A stretch of 64,000 nt of DNA from Pseudomonas kuykendallii (GCF_900106975.1 NZ_FNNU01000008.1:1-64000); one strand, 5' to 3'. Positions 11,241-20,504 are shown, counted from the stretch's first letter. Numbers and translations are program-made. The notes: generated by a model from the sequence alone, not told the origin.

Positions 11241-12422
11241 ATGAAAGGGCCGCTGTCGTCGCTGAAGATCCTCGATTTCTCCACCCTGCTGCCGGGGCCG
11301 TTCGCCTCGCTGCTGCTGGCCGACATGGGCGCCGAGGTGCTGCGCGTGGAATCGCCCGGGCGGCTGGACCTGGTTCGCGCGTTGCCGCCGCACGATGGCG
11401 ACACTTCGGCCAGCCACGCCTACCTCAACCGCAACAAGCGCAGCATCGGCCTCGACCTCAAGCGGCCGGAGGCGGTGGAACTGGTCAAGCGCCTGGTGCT
11501 GGACTACGACATCGTCCTCGAGCAGTTCCGCCCTGGGGTGATGGATCGTCTGGGCGTCGGCTACGCCGCGCTGAAGGCGGTGAATCCGGCGCTGATCTAC
11601 GTCTCGATCACCGGCTACGGGCAGACCGGGCCGTACCGCGAGCGCGCCGGGCACGACATCAACTACCTGGCGCTGTCCGGCCTCGCCAGCTACACCGGAC
11701 GCGCCGACAGCGGCCCGCTGCCGCTGGGCATGCAGGTCGCCGACCTCGCCGGCGGTTCGCTGCATGGCGCACTGGGGCTGCTCGCCGCGGTGATCCAGCG
11801 CCAGCACAGCGGGGAAGGGCAGCAGGTCGACATCAGCATGACCGACTGCGCATTCGCCCTGAATGGCATGGCCGGCGCCGGCTATCTCGCCTGCGGCGTC
11901 GAGCCGGGGCTGGAAAGCCAGGCATTGAACGGCGGCAGTTTCTATGACCACTACCGCACCCGCGATGGCCGCTGGTTTTCCGTCGGCAGCCTCGAGCCGG
12001 CATTCATGCAGGCCTTCTGCGCAGCGCTTGGCCGGCCGGAGCTGGCGCAGCGCGGCCTGTCGCCGGACCCCGCCGTGCAGCGGACGCTGAAACGCGAGAT
12101 CGCCATCGAGATCGAGCGCCGCGACTTCGCCGAGTGCAGCGCGCTGTTCGCCGCCATCGATGCCTGCGTCGAGCCGGTGCTGCCGCTCTCCGAGGCCGTC
12201 GAGCATCCGCAGCTCAAGGCGCGCGAGCTGGTGGTCGAGGTGCCGCGCGAAGGCGCGCCGGCGCAGCGGCAGATCGGCTGCCCGATCAGGTTTTCCGCTG
12301 GTCTGCCCGAGCCACGCCATATCGGTGCGGCGCTCGGAGCGCATACCGACGAGGTGTTGCGCGAGCTGGGCTACGCGGCGCAGGAAATCGAGGCGCTGCG
12401 CGCCAGCGGAGCGCTGGGCTGA
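11241..12422 (+). CDS. CaiB/BaiF family (class III) CoA transferase
   Basis: This is a 393-aa cytoplasmic family III CoA transferase, which moves CoA between carboxylic acids through an aspartyl-CoA intermediate. The N-terminal region LKILDFSTLLPGPFAS and the GHDINYLALSG segment holding the catalytic Asp are clear. The ATG at 11241 follows GGAG closely. An in-frame upstream extension starting at 11151 runs back toward the dctA terminator and has no ribosome site. The acyl substrate cannot be told. The gene stands alone. Confidence 0.87.
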   Translation: MKGPLSSLKILDFSTLLPGPFASLLLADMGAEVLRVESPGRLDLVRALPPHDGDTSASHAYLNRNKRSIGLDLKRPEAVELVKRLVLDYDIVLEQFRPGVMDRLGVGYAALKAVNPALIYVSITGYGQTGPYRERAGHDINYLALSGLASYTGRADSGPLPLGMQVADLAGGSLHGALGLLAAVIQRQHSGEGQQVDISMTDCAFALNGMAGAGYLACGVEPGLESQALNGGSFYDHYRTRDGRWFSVGSLEPAFMQAFCAALGRPELAQRGLSPDPAVQRTLKREIAIEIERRDFAECSALFAAIDACVEPVLPLSEAVEHPQLKARELVVEVPREGAPAQRQIGCPIRFSAGLPEPRHIGAALGAHTDEVLRELGYAAQEIEALRASGALG

Positions 12423-12450
12423 AGGATTCTTTGCGGATGGGTGCGGATGC

Positions 12451-12633
12451 GTAGGGCGGGCTTCAGCCCACGCGATGCGCCGATGCCTGAGGGCGGCGGT
12501 GGGCTGAAGCCCACCCTACTACGGCTCTGTAGCGGTTCCAGACATTCTTGCGGATGAACGCGAAAACGTAGGGTGGGTTAGCGGCACCGCGGAGCCGAGG
12601 GCTTACCTCGAATCATCGCCCGCGTAACCCACC
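12451..12633. repeat. Cluster of GTAGGGTGGG-type intergenic repeats
   Basis: Between two convergent genes lie four related arms: GTAGGGCGGGCTTCAGCCCA (12451-12470), its inverse GGTGGGCTGAAGCCCACC (12498-12515, continuing into CTAC), GTAGGGTGGGTTA (12568-12580) and TAACCCACC (12625-12633). They form two inverted pairs. This is the style of dispersed palindromic repeats found between Pseudomonas genes. The stretch 12423-12669 otherwise appears non-coding. Confidence 0.65.
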
Positions 12634-12669
12634 AGACGGAGTCGAGTGCCCCGGCCTTGCGCCTGGCGA

Positions 12670-13611
12670 TCAGCGCTTTTCGGCGTCTTCCGGCATGCGC
12701 CGGAACCAGGTCGAGAGCAGTGCGCCGGAGATGTTGTGCCAGACGCTGAACAGCGCGCTGGGCACCGCCGCCAGGGGCGAGAAATGCGCGCTGGCCAGGG
12801 CCGCGCCGAGGCCGGAGTTCTGCATGCCGACTTCCAGCGCCAGCGACTTGCGCTGCGCCAGCGGCAGGCCGAACAGGCGCGCGGTGAAGTAGCCGAGGAG
12901 GAAGCCGAAGCCGTTGTGGAGGATCACCACGGCCATGATCAGCAGGCCGGATTCGGCGATCTTCGCCTGGCTGGCGGCGACCACGGCGGCGACGATGATC
13001 ACGATGCTGACCACCGAAACCAGCGGCAGCACCTCCTCGACGTGGCGCACGCGCGGACCGAGCAGGCGCTGGGCGATCACCCCAAGGGCGATCGGCAACA
13101 GAACCACCTGCAGGATCGACCAGAACAGCGCGGCGAAGGACACCGGCAGCCAGGCCGAGGCCAGCAGCCAGATCAGCGCCGGCGTCAGCAGCGGGGCGAG
13201 CAGGGTGGTGACGGCGGCGATCGCCACCGACAGCGCCAGGTCGCCGCGCGACAGCCAGGTCATCACGTTGGACGCGGTGCCGCTCGGGCAGCAGCCGACC
13301 AGGATCACCCCGACGGCGATTTCCGCCGGCAGCCGCAGCAGCGCGCAGAGCAGCCAGGCCATGCCCGGCATGATCACGAAATGCGCCACTACGCCGAGCA
13401 GCACGCGCCACGGGTGGCGCGCGACCTCGGCGAAGTCCGCGGCCTTGAGCGTCAGGCCCATGCCGAACATCACCAGCCCGAGCAGCGGCACGATGGCCAC
13501 CGCGAGCGGCTTGAAGGCGTCAGGGAAGAAGAACGCCAGCAGGGCGAACGCCAGCACCCAGAGGGCGAAGCTGTTGCCGACGAAGCGGCTGAGGGCGGCA
13601 AGGGCACGCAT
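12670..13611 (-). CDS. Bile acid:sodium symporter family (BASS) transporter
   Basis: The 313-aa inner-membrane protein has about nine or ten hydrophobic segments and the BASS-family signature GCCPSGTASNVMTW near residue 105, plus an EVGMQNSGLGAALA segment near 265. Bacterial members carry organic anions with sodium; the substrate here is unknown. P. aeruginosa also has such a gene next to rdgC (PA3264). The gap to rdgC upstream on the same strand is 67 bp, so co-transcription is possible. Confidence 0.88.
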   Translation of the reverse strand: MRALAALSRFVGNSFALWVLAFALLAFFFPDAFKPLAVAIVPLLGLVMFGMGLTLKAADFAEVARHPWRVLLGVVAHFVIMPGMAWLLCALLRLPAEIAVGVILVGCCPSGTASNVMTWLSRGDLALSVAIAAVTTLLAPLLTPALIWLLASAWLPVSFAALFWSILQVVLLPIALGVIAQRLLGPRVRHVEEVLPLVSVVSIVIIVAAVVAASQAKIAESGLLIMAVVILHNGFGFLLGYFTARLFGLPLAQRKSLALEVGMQNSGLGAALASAHFSPLAAVPSALFSVWHNISGALLSTWFRRMPEDAEKR

Positions 13612-13678
13612 CTGGAAGCCTCGGAACCTTCTTGTTATGGGCAGTCACCGGGCGCGAGGCACCCGGTGAACGGGCAGG

Positions 13679-14599
13679 TCAGACCGCCTGGGGCAGTTCT
13701 TCGCCGCCGAGGGCTTCGAACAGCTGCGGCAGGAAATCCACCAGGGTCAGCATCATCAGGGTGAAGCTGGCGTCGAGCTGGCCGAGGGCTTCGTCGCCAC
13801 CGTCCTGTTCGGCCTGATCCTGCAGCAAGGCTTCGAAACGCAGGCGCTTGATCACCATCTTGTCGTCGAGGACGAACGACAGCTTGTCCTGCCAGGCCAG
13901 GGACAGCTGGGTCACCAGCTTGCCGGAGGACAGGTGCAGCTGGATCTCGTCGCTGGTCAGGTCCTGGCGCTTGCAGCGCACCACGCCGCCGTCTTCCTCG
14001 GTGTCGCGCAGCTCGCACTCGTCGAGCACGTAGAAGTCGGTGGCGGCTTCCTGGGTCTTGACCCATTCGGTCATGGTGGCGGTCGGTGCGACCTTCACGC
14101 TCAGCGGGCGCAGCGGCAGCGAACCGAGCACTTCGCGCAGGGTGGAGAGCAGGTCTTCGGCGCGTTTCGGGCTGGCGGCGTCCACCAGGATCAGGCCCTG
14201 CTTGGGCGCGATGGCGGCGAAGGTGGCGGATTTGCGGATGAAGGCGCGCGGCAGGAAGGCCTGGACGATCTCGTCCTTGATCTGGTCGCGTTCCTTTTTG
14301 TAGACCTTGCGCATCTGCTCGGCTTCGATCTCGTCGACCTTGTCCTTCAGCGCGTCCTTGACCACCGAACCCGGCAGGATGCGTTCTTCCTTGCGCGCGG
14401 CGACCAGCAGGAAGTCCTGGCTGACGTGGACCAGCGGCGCATCATCGCCCTTGCCGAACGGCGGGATGAAACCGTAGGTGGCGATTTCCTGGCTGGCGCA
14501 GGGGCGTGCGAGTTTTTCCGCGAGGGCGGTTTCCAGGGTTTCGGCGTCGAGGGAAATATCCTGGGTGAGGCGATAGACGAGCAGGTTGCGGAACCACAT
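13679..14599 (-). CDS. rdgC: Recombination-associated protein RdgC
   Basis: RdgC is a ring-forming, nucleoid-associated DNA-binding protein that limits RecA-dependent strand exchange. The 306-aa product begins [12 protein letters not shown] and keeps the family segment [15 protein letters not shown] near residue 45; length equals that of P. aeruginosa RdgC. The ATG at 14599 is chosen over one 33 nt upstream because it gives the canonical N terminus. Confidence 0.95.
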   Translation of the reverse strand: MWFRNLLVYRLTQDISLDAETLETALAEKLARPCASQEIATYGFIPPFGKGDDAPLVHVSQDFLLVAARKEERILPGSVVKDALKDKVDEIEAEQMRKVYKKERDQIKDEIVQAFLPRAFIRKSATFAAIAPKQGLILVDAASPKRAEDLLSTLREVLGSLPLRPLSVKVAPTATMTEWVKTQEAATDFYVLDECELRDTEEDGGVVRCKRQDLTSDEIQLHLSSGKLVTQLSLAWQDKLSFVLDDKMVIKRLRFEALLQDQAEQDGGDEALGQLDASFTLMMLTLVDFLPQLFEALGGEELPQAV

Positions 14600-14866
14600 G
14601 GCAGGGAGTCTCTCCAGACGCAAAACGCCCATTATTCCGTTCCGCGCGGTTCAGGCCAAGCACAAAGGTAATTGTCCGCCTGCCGGTTCCGGGGAAATCC
14701 CCGGTGGCAGCCGGCTCCCCGAACGCCGGGTGAAGAGCTCCAGGGAGGAAACTCGCCCGTCGCCGGCCGTTTTGCTAAGCCATTGGAAAAGAAGCAAAAA
14801 AAAATTACTGAAAGGACTTGCCAAGGTAGGGATGCCTCTCTAGAATGCGCCCCACTTCGAGAGCAA

Positions 14867-14942
14867 GGGTGATTAGCTCAGCTGGGAGAGCATCTGCCTT
14901 ACAAGCAGAGGGTCGGCGGTTCGATCCCGTCATCACCCACCA
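14867..14942 (+). tRNA. tRNA-Val (anticodon TAC)
   Basis: The 76-nt cloverleaf has the acceptor pair GGGTGAT/ATCACCC, the D-arm AGCTCAGCTGGGAGAGC, the anticodon loop CTTACAA, the T arm GGTTCGATCC and an encoded CCA end. Confidence 0.97.
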
Positions 14943-14955
14943 CTCGAGGTAATGC

Positions 14956-15032
14956 GCAGCGGTAGTTCAGTCGGTTAGAATACCGGCCTGTCACGCCGGG
15001 GGTCGCGGGTTCGAGTCCCGTCCGCTGCGCCA
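14956..15032 (+). tRNA. tRNA-Asp (anticodon GTC)
   Basis: The 77-nt cloverleaf has the acceptor pair GCAGCGG/CCGCTGC, the anticodon loop CTGTCAC, the T arm GGGTTCGAGTCCC and an encoded CCA end. It is 13 bp after tRNA-Val and shares its transcript, ending at the terminator at 15069. Confidence 0.97.
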
Positions 15033-15068
15033 TATTCGCTTCAAGGCCCACTGAACACCTTGAAGCTA

Positions 15069-15098
15069 CGAGAAAGCGGCCATTGGCCGCTTTTCTCG
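15069..15098 (+). terminator. Terminator after the tRNA pair
   Basis: CGAGAAAGCGGCC and GGCCGCTTTTCTCG form a long stem around an ATT loop, with a T-rich 3' arm and trailing T residues. It can also serve the minus-strand ccoQ-like gene ending at 15156. Confidence 0.88.
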
Positions 15099-15155
15099 TT
15101 TCTGCCTTGCGCAAACTCCTTTCTTATCGCGCCGGCCTCGTCGGCCGGCGCTTCG

Positions 15156-15347
15156 TTACCTGCGTTCTTTCCGGCGTTCGCGTTCGTGGCTGGCCTGCCA
15201 GCGCATGCGCTGTTGCAGGTATGGATCATCGGCGAACGGCAGCTGCGTCGCCTCGTCGATGTCTTCGGCGCTGCGGCCGCGCAGGCTGAGCTGCACGGCC
15301 AGGTAGAACAGCGTCAGTACCGCCAGGCTCCACAGCCATTCCGTCAT
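15156..15347 (-). CDS. Small CcoQ-like membrane protein
   Basis: The 63-aa protein has a single N-terminal transmembrane helix (about residues 4-22, LWSLAVLTLFYLAVQLSL) and a charged cytoplasmic tail ending in RKERR. It starts 9 bp after the ccoN-like stop codon, so the two are co-transcribed. Size and position match the small subunit-like gene next to ccoN4 in P. aeruginosa (PA4134). Function is inferred from context. Confidence 0.72.
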   Translation of the reverse strand: MTEWLWSLAVLTLFYLAVQLSLRGRSAEDIDEATQLPFADDPYLQQRMRWQASHERERRKERR

Positions 15348-15356
15348 GGTTGCTCC

Positions 15357-16787
15357 TCAGGCCGAATGGGCGAAGGCGTCGACCCGCTCGGGCGATGCGC
15401 CGCGCACGGTACGCCAGACGTTGTAGGCCATCAGCAGCATGCCGCTAAGGAAGAACAGCCCGCCGGCCATGCGCACGATAAAGCCCGGATGGCTGGCCTG
15501 CAGCGCCTCGACGAAGGAGTAGGTGAGGGTGCCGTCCTCGTTCACCGCGCGCCACATCAGGCCCTGGGTGATGCCGTTGACCCACATCGAGGCGATGTAG
15601 AGCACCGTGCCGATGGTGGCCAGCCAGAAGTGCAGGTTGATCAGCGCCGTGCTGTGCATGCCGTCGCGGCCGTAGACCCGCGGGATCAGGTGATACAGCG
15701 AGCCGAAGGTGATCATCGCCACCCAGCCGAGTGCGCCGGCATGCACGTGGCCGATGGTCCAGTCGGTGTAGTGGGAGAGGGCGTTGACGGTCTTGATCGC
15801 CATCATCGGGCCTTCGAAGGTGGACATCCCGTAGAACGCCAGCGACACCACGAGGAAGCGCAGGATCGGGTCGGTGCGCAACTTATGCCAGGAGCCGGAG
15901 AGCGTCATCATCCCGTTGATCATGCCGCCCCAGCTCGGCGCCAGGAGGATGATCGACATCGCCATCCCCAGGCTCTGCGCCCAGTCCGGCAACGCGGTGT
16001 AGTGAAGGTGGTGCGGGCCGGCCCAGATGTACAGGCTGATCAGCGCCCAGAAATGCACGATGGACAGCCGGTACGAGTACACCGGGCGGCCGGTCTGCTT
16101 GGGGACGAAGTAATACATCATCCCGAGGAAACCGGTGGTGAGGAAGAAACCCACCGCGTTGTGCCCGTACCACCACTGCACCATCGCGTCGGTGGCGCCG
16201 GCGTAGAGCGAGTAGGACTTGAACGCGCTCACCGGAATCGCCGCGTGGTTGACGATGTGCAGCATCGCGATGACCAGGATGAAGGCGCCGAAGAACCAGT
16301 TGCCGACGTACAGGTGCGGCGTGGTGCGGCGCACCAGGGTGGTGAAGAAGACCACCGCGTAGGCGACCCAGACGATGGCCATCCACACCGCGCCGGTGAA
16401 CTCGATTTCGGCGTATTCCTTGGTGGTGGTCAGGCCCTGCGGCAGCGTGACCAGCAGGATCACGATCACCGCCTGCCAGCCCCAGAAGGTGAAGCTCGCC
16501 AGGCCGTCGGAAAACAGCCGCACCTGGCAGGTGCGCTGTACTGCGTAGTAGCTCGCGGCGAACTGCGCGCTGCCGGCGAAGCCGAAGATCACCAGGCTGG
16601 TGTGCAGCGGACGCAGGCGGCCGAAGCTCAGCCACGGCGTATCGAAATTCAGCTCTGGCCAGACCAGCTGCGAGGCGATGAAAACGCCCAGCGCCATGCC
16701 GAGCACGCCCCAGACGACTGTCGCCACGGCGAACTGGCGGACGACCTTGTAGTTGTAGGCCTGTGGGGCGGATGTGGCGGCATGCAT
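15357..16787 (-). CDS. ccoN: Orphan cbb3-type cytochrome c oxidase subunit I (CcoN4-like)
   Basis: This is the heme-copper catalytic subunit of a high-affinity terminal oxidase in the inner membrane. The 476-aa protein has about 12 helices and the ligand histidines in RPLHTSL (low-spin heme), WYGHNAVGF and AGPHHLHY (CuB site) and [12 protein letters not shown] (hemes). No ccoO or ccoP accompanies it, so it would have to assemble with subunits from another cco operon, as established for the orphan CcoN isoforms of P. aeruginosa. There, the corresponding ccoN4 cluster (PA4129-PA4134) is cyanide-inducible and supports growth in cyanide. The ATG at 16787 follows AGGTCC; a further-upstream in-frame ATG gives an implausible polar extension. 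Confidence 0.9.
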   Translation of the reverse strand: MHAATSAPQAYNYKVVRQFAVATVVWGVLGMALGVFIASQLVWPELNFDTPWLSFGRLRPLHTSLVIFGFAGSAQFAASYYAVQRTCQVRLFSDGLASFTFWGWQAVIVILLVTLPQGLTTTKEYAEIEFTGAVWMAIVWVAYAVVFFTTLVRRTTPHLYVGNWFFGAFILVIAMLHIVNHAAIPVSAFKSYSLYAGATDAMVQWWYGHNAVGFFLTTGFLGMMYYFVPKQTGRPVYSYRLSIVHFWALISLYIWAGPHHLHYTALPDWAQSLGMAMSIILLAPSWGGMINGMMTLSGSWHKLRTDPILRFLVVSLAFYGMSTFEGPMMAIKTVNALSHYTDWTIGHVHAGALGWVAMITFGSLYHLIPRVYGRDGMHSTALINLHFWLATIGTVLYIASMWVNGITQGLMWRAVNEDGTLTYSFVEALQASHPGFIVRMAGGLFFLSGMLLMAYNVWRTVRGASPERVDAFAHSA

Positions 16788-16885
16788 GGCGGGACCTTTC
16801 TGCGAGCTGGCCTCTCGGGGCCGATGGGGCGCCAATGTAGAAAGATCGCGGCCGGCTAAACAGACTCAGATAAATCATCGAAATA

Positions 16886-16979
16886 CGGATCAGATAGTTG
16901 GGCGAAAGTGGCTGTTGGGATGGATCGACCAAATTGATTCGGCTCGGCAGAGCGGCACTATCAATTTTCATCTGATCCG
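16886..16979. promoter_or_regulatory. Divergent control region with spaced inverted repeats
   Basis: The 320-bp gap between the divergent oxidase and reductase genes (16788-17107) contains no supportable gene. It contains an exact 10-bp inverted repeat, CGGATCAGAT (16886-16895) and ATCTGATCCG (16970-16979). Between the arms lie TTGAT (16934-16938) and ATCAA (16960-16964), the two halves of an ANR/FNR site but 21 bp apart instead of 4. No proper ANR box is seen. A shared regulator binding both promoters is inferred. Confidence 0.45.
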
Positions 16980-17107
16980 CTTTTTTCAAGTTTATCTGCC
17001 GCTGTTTTATCGTTCACCGGCGCAGGCATAGTCACGCTCCCACCGCCCGGGGTCGTGCAGCCGTTCTGCCGGCGTCGCGTGCGGTGCGCGCAGCGAGGAT
17101 GCTCAGG

Positions 17108-18769
17108 ATGTACCTGTACGACGACTATGACCGGGCGCTGGTCCACGAACGCGTGGCGCAGTTTCGCGACCAGGTGGCGCGCCGCCTCGAGGGCGAGCTG
17201 AGCGAGGAGGAGTTTCTCCCGCTGCGCCTGCAGAACGGCCTGTACCTGCAGAAGCACGCCTACATGCTGCGGGTGGCGATTCCCTACGGCACGCTGTCGG
17301 CCACGCAGCTGCGCACGCTGGCGCTGATTGCCCGGCGTTACGACCGTGGCTACGGGCACTTCACCACGCGGCAAAACATCCAGTTCAACTGGATCGAGCT
17401 GGCGCAGACGCCGGACATCCTGCAGCACCTCGCCGAAGTCGACATGCACGCCATCCAGACCTCCGGTAACTGCGTGCGCAACATCACCACCGAGGCTTTC
17501 GCCGGCGTCGCCGCCGACGAGATCATCGACCCGCGCCCGCTGGCGGAAATCCTTCGCCAGTGGTCGACGGTCAACCCCGAATTCCTCTTCCTGCCGCGCA
17601 AGTTCAAGATCGCGCTGTGCTCGTCGCTGGAGGATCGCGCGGCGATCCGCATGCACGACATCGGCTTCTACGTCTATCGCGGCGCCGACGGCGAAATGCT
17701 CCTGCGGGTGATGGTCGGTGGCGGTCTCGGACGCACCCCGATCCTCAGCCAGCCGATCCGCGAGGCGCTGCCCTGGCGTCACCTGCTGTCCTACGTCGAA
17801 GCGGTGCTGCGGGTCTACAACCGCCACGGCCGGCGCGACAACAAGTACAAGGCGCGGATCAAGATCCTGGTCAAGGCGCTGGGCATCGAGGCGTTCGCCG
17901 AGGAAGTCGAGCGCGAGTGGCAGCAGATCAAGGACGGCCCGGCCGAGCTGACCGACGCCGAGTACCAGCGCGTCGCACGCTCGTTCCGCGCGCCGGAGTA
18001 CGAGTCGCTGGGCAGCGTCGACCTCGCCTTCGGCACGCAACTGGCCAGCGACCCGGCCTTCGCCCGCTGGGTCGAGCACAACGTCCGCCCGCACAAGGTG
18101 CCGGGTTACGCGTCCGTGGTGCTGTCGACCAAGCCCGGCGCGGCGGCGCCGCCGGGGGATGTCTACGCCGCGCAGATGGACGCCGTGGCGGACTGGTCGG
18201 AGCGCTTCGGCTTCGCTGAAATCCGCATCGCCCACGAGCAGAACCTGGTGTTGCCCGACGTGCGCAAGCGCGACCTGCACGCGCTCTGGCAGCTGGCGCG
18301 CGAAGCGGGCCTGGCGACGCCCAACGTCGGCTTGCTCAGCGACGTGATCGCTTGTCCGGGTGGCGACTACTGCTCGCTGGCCAACGCCAAGTCGATCCCC
18401 GTGGCGCAGGCGATCCAGAAGCGTTTCGAGGACCTCGACTACCTGCACGACATCGGCGAGATCAGCCTGAACATCTCCGGCTGCATGAACGCCTGCGGCC
18501 ACCATCACATCGGCATCCTCGGCGTCGACAAGAACGGCAGCGAGTGGTACCAAGTCACCCTCGGCGGCGCCCAGGGTCGTGACGCCGCGCTGGGCAAGGT
18601 GATCGGCCCGTCGTTCGACGCGGCGGACATTCCCGAGGTGATCGAGAAGGTCGTCGGCACCTACCTCGCCTACCGCGAGAGCGAAGAGCGTTTCGTCGAT
18701 ACTCTGGAGCGCATCGGTCTGGAGCCGTTCAAGGAATGCGTCTACCGGCAACGGGCGGTGCCGGCATGA
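17108..18769 (+). CDS. Siroheme-[4Fe-4S] nitrite/sulfite reductase family protein
   Basis: The 553-aa cytoplasmic protein belongs to the ferredoxin-type nitrite/sulfite reductase family, which reduces sulfite or nitrite by six electrons. The cluster and siroheme ligands are visible as C-P-G-G-D-Y-C and SGCMNACGHH near residues 417-460. The ATG at 17108 has GAGG nine nt upstream; ATG at 17099 lies directly against it. It overlaps the next gene by 4 bp. This is a homologue of P. aeruginosa PA4130 from the cyanide-inducible cluster. Whether it reduces sulfite, nitrite or something else here is not readable. Confidence 0.9.
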   Translation: MYLYDDYDRALVHERVAQFRDQVARRLEGELSEEEFLPLRLQNGLYLQKHAYMLRVAIPYGTLSATQLRTLALIARRYDRGYGHFTTRQNIQFNWIELAQTPDILQHLAEVDMHAIQTSGNCVRNITTEAFAGVAADEIIDPRPLAEILRQWSTVNPEFLFLPRKFKIALCSSLEDRAAIRMHDIGFYVYRGADGEMLLRVMVGGGLGRTPILSQPIREALPWRHLLSYVEAVLRVYNRHGRRDNKYKARIKILVKALGIEAFAEEVEREWQQIKDGPAELTDAEYQRVARSFRAPEYESLGSVDLAFGTQLASDPAFARWVEHNVRPHKVPGYASVVLSTKPGAAAPPGDVYAAQMDAVADWSERFGFAEIRIAHEQNLVLPDVRKRDLHALWQLAREAGLATPNVGLLSDVIACPGGDYCSLANAKSIPVAQAIQKRFEDLDYLHDIGEISLNISGCMNACGHHHIGILGVDKNGSEWYQVTLGGAQGRDAALGKVIGPSFDAADIPEVIEKVVGTYLAYRESEERFVDTLERIGLEPFKECVYRQRAVPA

Positions 18770-19278
18770 ACAACCTGATCCGGCTGATCGACGGCCAACC
18801 CCGCGTGAGCGACGACGATCCCTGGCACCTGCTGCGCGAAAGCCCGGCGACGCGGCCTGCCGGCCGGCTGATCCTGCCGCTGGCCGACTGGCGCGCGGCG
18901 CAGGACGAGGCGGTGCTGCGGGGCGAGCGCTTCAGCCTGCAGGGCCTGTGGCTGGCGCCGGACGACGAGGTCGAGGTGCTGCAGCCCTGGCTGGCGGTGC
19001 TACCGCTGATCGCCATAGACTTCCCCAGCTTCCGCGACGGACGCGGCTACAGTCAGGCGTACCTGTTGCGCACGCGCCTGGGCTGGAGCGGCGAACTGCG
19101 CGCGATCGGCGATGTGCTGCGCGACCAGCTCGCGCACATGCGCCAGTGCGGTTTCGACGCCTTCGCCGTGCGCGAGGACAAGTCGGCGCAGGATGCACTC
19201 AAGGGACTGGCCGGGATGAGCGTGCTCTACGGCCGTTCCGCCATCGAACCCCGGCCGTTGTTCCGCCGCCGCGATTGA
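18766..19278 (+). CDS. DUF934 family protein
   Basis: The 170-aa cytoplasmic protein of the DUF934 family starts with an ATGA overlap with the reductase stop codon. Its core LPLIAIDFPSFRDGRGYSQA lies near residues 80-99. DUF934 genes routinely follow assimilatory sulfite reductase genes, so it is likely an accessory of the siroheme enzyme. The biochemical role is unknown. Confidence 0.86.
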   Translation: MNNLIRLIDGQPRVSDDDPWHLLRESPATRPAGRLILPLADWRAAQDEAVLRGERFSLQGLWLAPDDEVEVLQPWLAVLPLIAIDFPSFRDGRGYSQAYLLRTRLGWSGELRAIGDVLRDQLAHMRQCGFDAFAVREDKSAQDALKGLAGMSVLYGRSAIEPRPLFRRRD

Positions 19279-19288
19279 GGATTGCCCC

Positions 19289-19651
19289 ATGCTGCTAAGA
19301 GGCCTGACCTGGCTGGTGCTGCTGCAACTGCTCGGCAGTGCGCTGAATGCGCTGCTGTTGCCGGCGCTGCCGGGGCCGATCATCGGCATGTTGCTGCTGT
19401 TCGCCCTGCTGTTGCTGCGCGGCGAGGTGGGCGAGCCGCTGAACCAGGCGGCCAGCGGCCTGCTGCTGTACCTGCCGTTGCTGCTGGTGCCGGCCGCGGC
19501 GGGAATCGTCGACAGCGGCAGCGTGCTGCTCGGCAACCTGCTGGCGATCTCGGCGGCGCTGGTGATCTCGCTGCTGATCACGGTGCCGTTCTGCGGCTGG
19601 CTGATGCAGCGCCTGACGCGGCGCCTGGAGCAGCGCGAGGAATCGCGATGA
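19289..19651 (+). CDS. CidA/LrgA family membrane protein
   Basis: The 120-aa hydrophobic protein has four predicted helices and the LPGPIIGMLLLF motif typical of LrgA. It starts 10 bp after the DUF934 gene and overlaps lrgB by 4 bp. LrgA/LrgB pairs were first described as holin-like modulators of autolysis; in Bacillus the related PftAB pair carries pyruvate. The role here is open. Confidence 0.88.
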   Translation: MLLRGLTWLVLLQLLGSALNALLLPALPGPIIGMLLLFALLLLRGEVGEPLNQAASGLLLYLPLLLVPAAAGIVDSGSVLLGNLLAISAALVISLLITVPFCGWLMQRLTRRLEQREESR

Positions 19652-20361
19652 GCGCCGTCGACTGGTACGCCGCCAGCCGCGCGGTGATCGGCCATCCGCT
19701 GTTCTCCCTGGCGCTGACCCTGATCGCCTTCCAGCTGGCCCACGCGTTGTACCGGCGCAGCGGCTGGCTGGTGCTGCAGCCGGTGATGGTCTCGGTGATC
19801 CTGGTGGTCGGCGCGTTGCTGGTCTGCGGTATCGACTACGCCGACTACCGCGCCGGCGCCGCGCCGCTGGCGATCCTGGTCGGTCCGGCGACGGTGGCCC
19901 TGGCGGTGCCGCTGTACCGCAACCTGCGGCGCATCCGCCTGTTGTTCTGGCCGATCCTGATCACCGTGCTGGTCGGCGGCAGCCTGACGGTGGCGCTGAC
20001 GCTGGCGATCGCCTGGCTGCTGGGCGCCGACCTGTCGGTGATGATGAGCCTGGCGCCGCGTTCGGCGACCATGCCGATCGCCATGCTGGTGGCCGAGCAA
20101 CTGGGCGGCAACGCCTCGCTGGCGGCGGTGCTGGTGATGCTCACCGGCGTCGTCGGCACCGCGCTGGGGCCGACGCTGCTGCGCTGGGCGGGCGTCGACC
20201 ACCCGGCGGCGCGCGGCCTGAGCTACGGCATCAACGCCCACGCCATCGGCACCGCCCGGGCGCTGGAGGAGGGCGAGGAGTGCGGCGCCTTCTCCGCGTT
20301 GGCGATGAGCCTGGTGGGCATCCTCATCGCGCTGCTGTTGCCGCTGCTGCGTTTCTATTGA
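19648..20361 (+). CDS. LrgB family membrane protein
   Basis: The 237-aa polytopic protein has the LrgB signatures LAPRSATMPIAMLVAEQLGG and GINAHAIGTARALEEG near residues 132 and 195. It overlaps lrgA (ATGA) and ends the plus-strand run that begins with the reductase. It is the membrane partner of the LrgA-like protein. Confidence 0.9.
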   Translation: MSAVDWYAASRAVIGHPLFSLALTLIAFQLAHALYRRSGWLVLQPVMVSVILVVGALLVCGIDYADYRAGAAPLAILVGPATVALAVPLYRNLRRIRLLFWPILITVLVGGSLTVALTLAIAWLLGADLSVMMSLAPRSATMPIAMLVAEQLGGNASLAAVLVMLTGVVGTALGPTLLRWAGVDHPAARGLSYGINAHAIGTARALEEGEECGAFSALAMSLVGILIALLLPLLRFY

Positions 20362-20468
20362 TCGGCGCCTCCTGACGGCGCATCGCCCGGGTCGCTGCGC
20401 CATACTGGTGCAGACTGGCGGCGCTGGCGCACCGTTGCCGACGGCCAACGCCAGAAATCACGCCGGGT

Positions 20469-20498
20469 GTGACAACCTGGCACGTATCTTTCTATAGT
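20469..20498 (+). promoter_or_regulatory. Sigma-70 promoter of the amide operon
   Basis: GTGACA (20469-20474) and TATAGT (20493-20498) each match the consensus hexamer in five of six positions, with an 18-bp spacer. Transcription would start near 20505, giving a leader of about 118 nt before the first start codon. Confidence 0.6.
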
Positions 20499-20504
20499 GA
20501 TCGC

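Noticed and set aside
14867-15032. A genomic island inserted at the tRNA-Val/tRNA-Asp pair
   Set aside because: There is no integrase and no duplicated tRNA 3' end, and the flanking genes have ordinary composition.
15060-16859. A 599-codon plus-strand frame opposite ccoN
   Set aside because: It is antisense to a clear heme-copper oxidase subunit, and its composition (His, Arg, Asp, Gln runs) is typical of a shadow frame.
16836-17000. A standard ANR/FNR box between ccoN and the reductase
   Set aside because: Only half-sites TTGAT and ATCAA are present, 21 bp apart; no TTGATnnnnATCAA-like sequence was found.
20479-20495. A sigma-54 promoter (TGGCAC followed by TTTCT) before the amide operon
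   Set aside because: The essential GC of the -12 element is TC. The overlapping sigma-70 hexamers with an 18-bp spacer are a better match.
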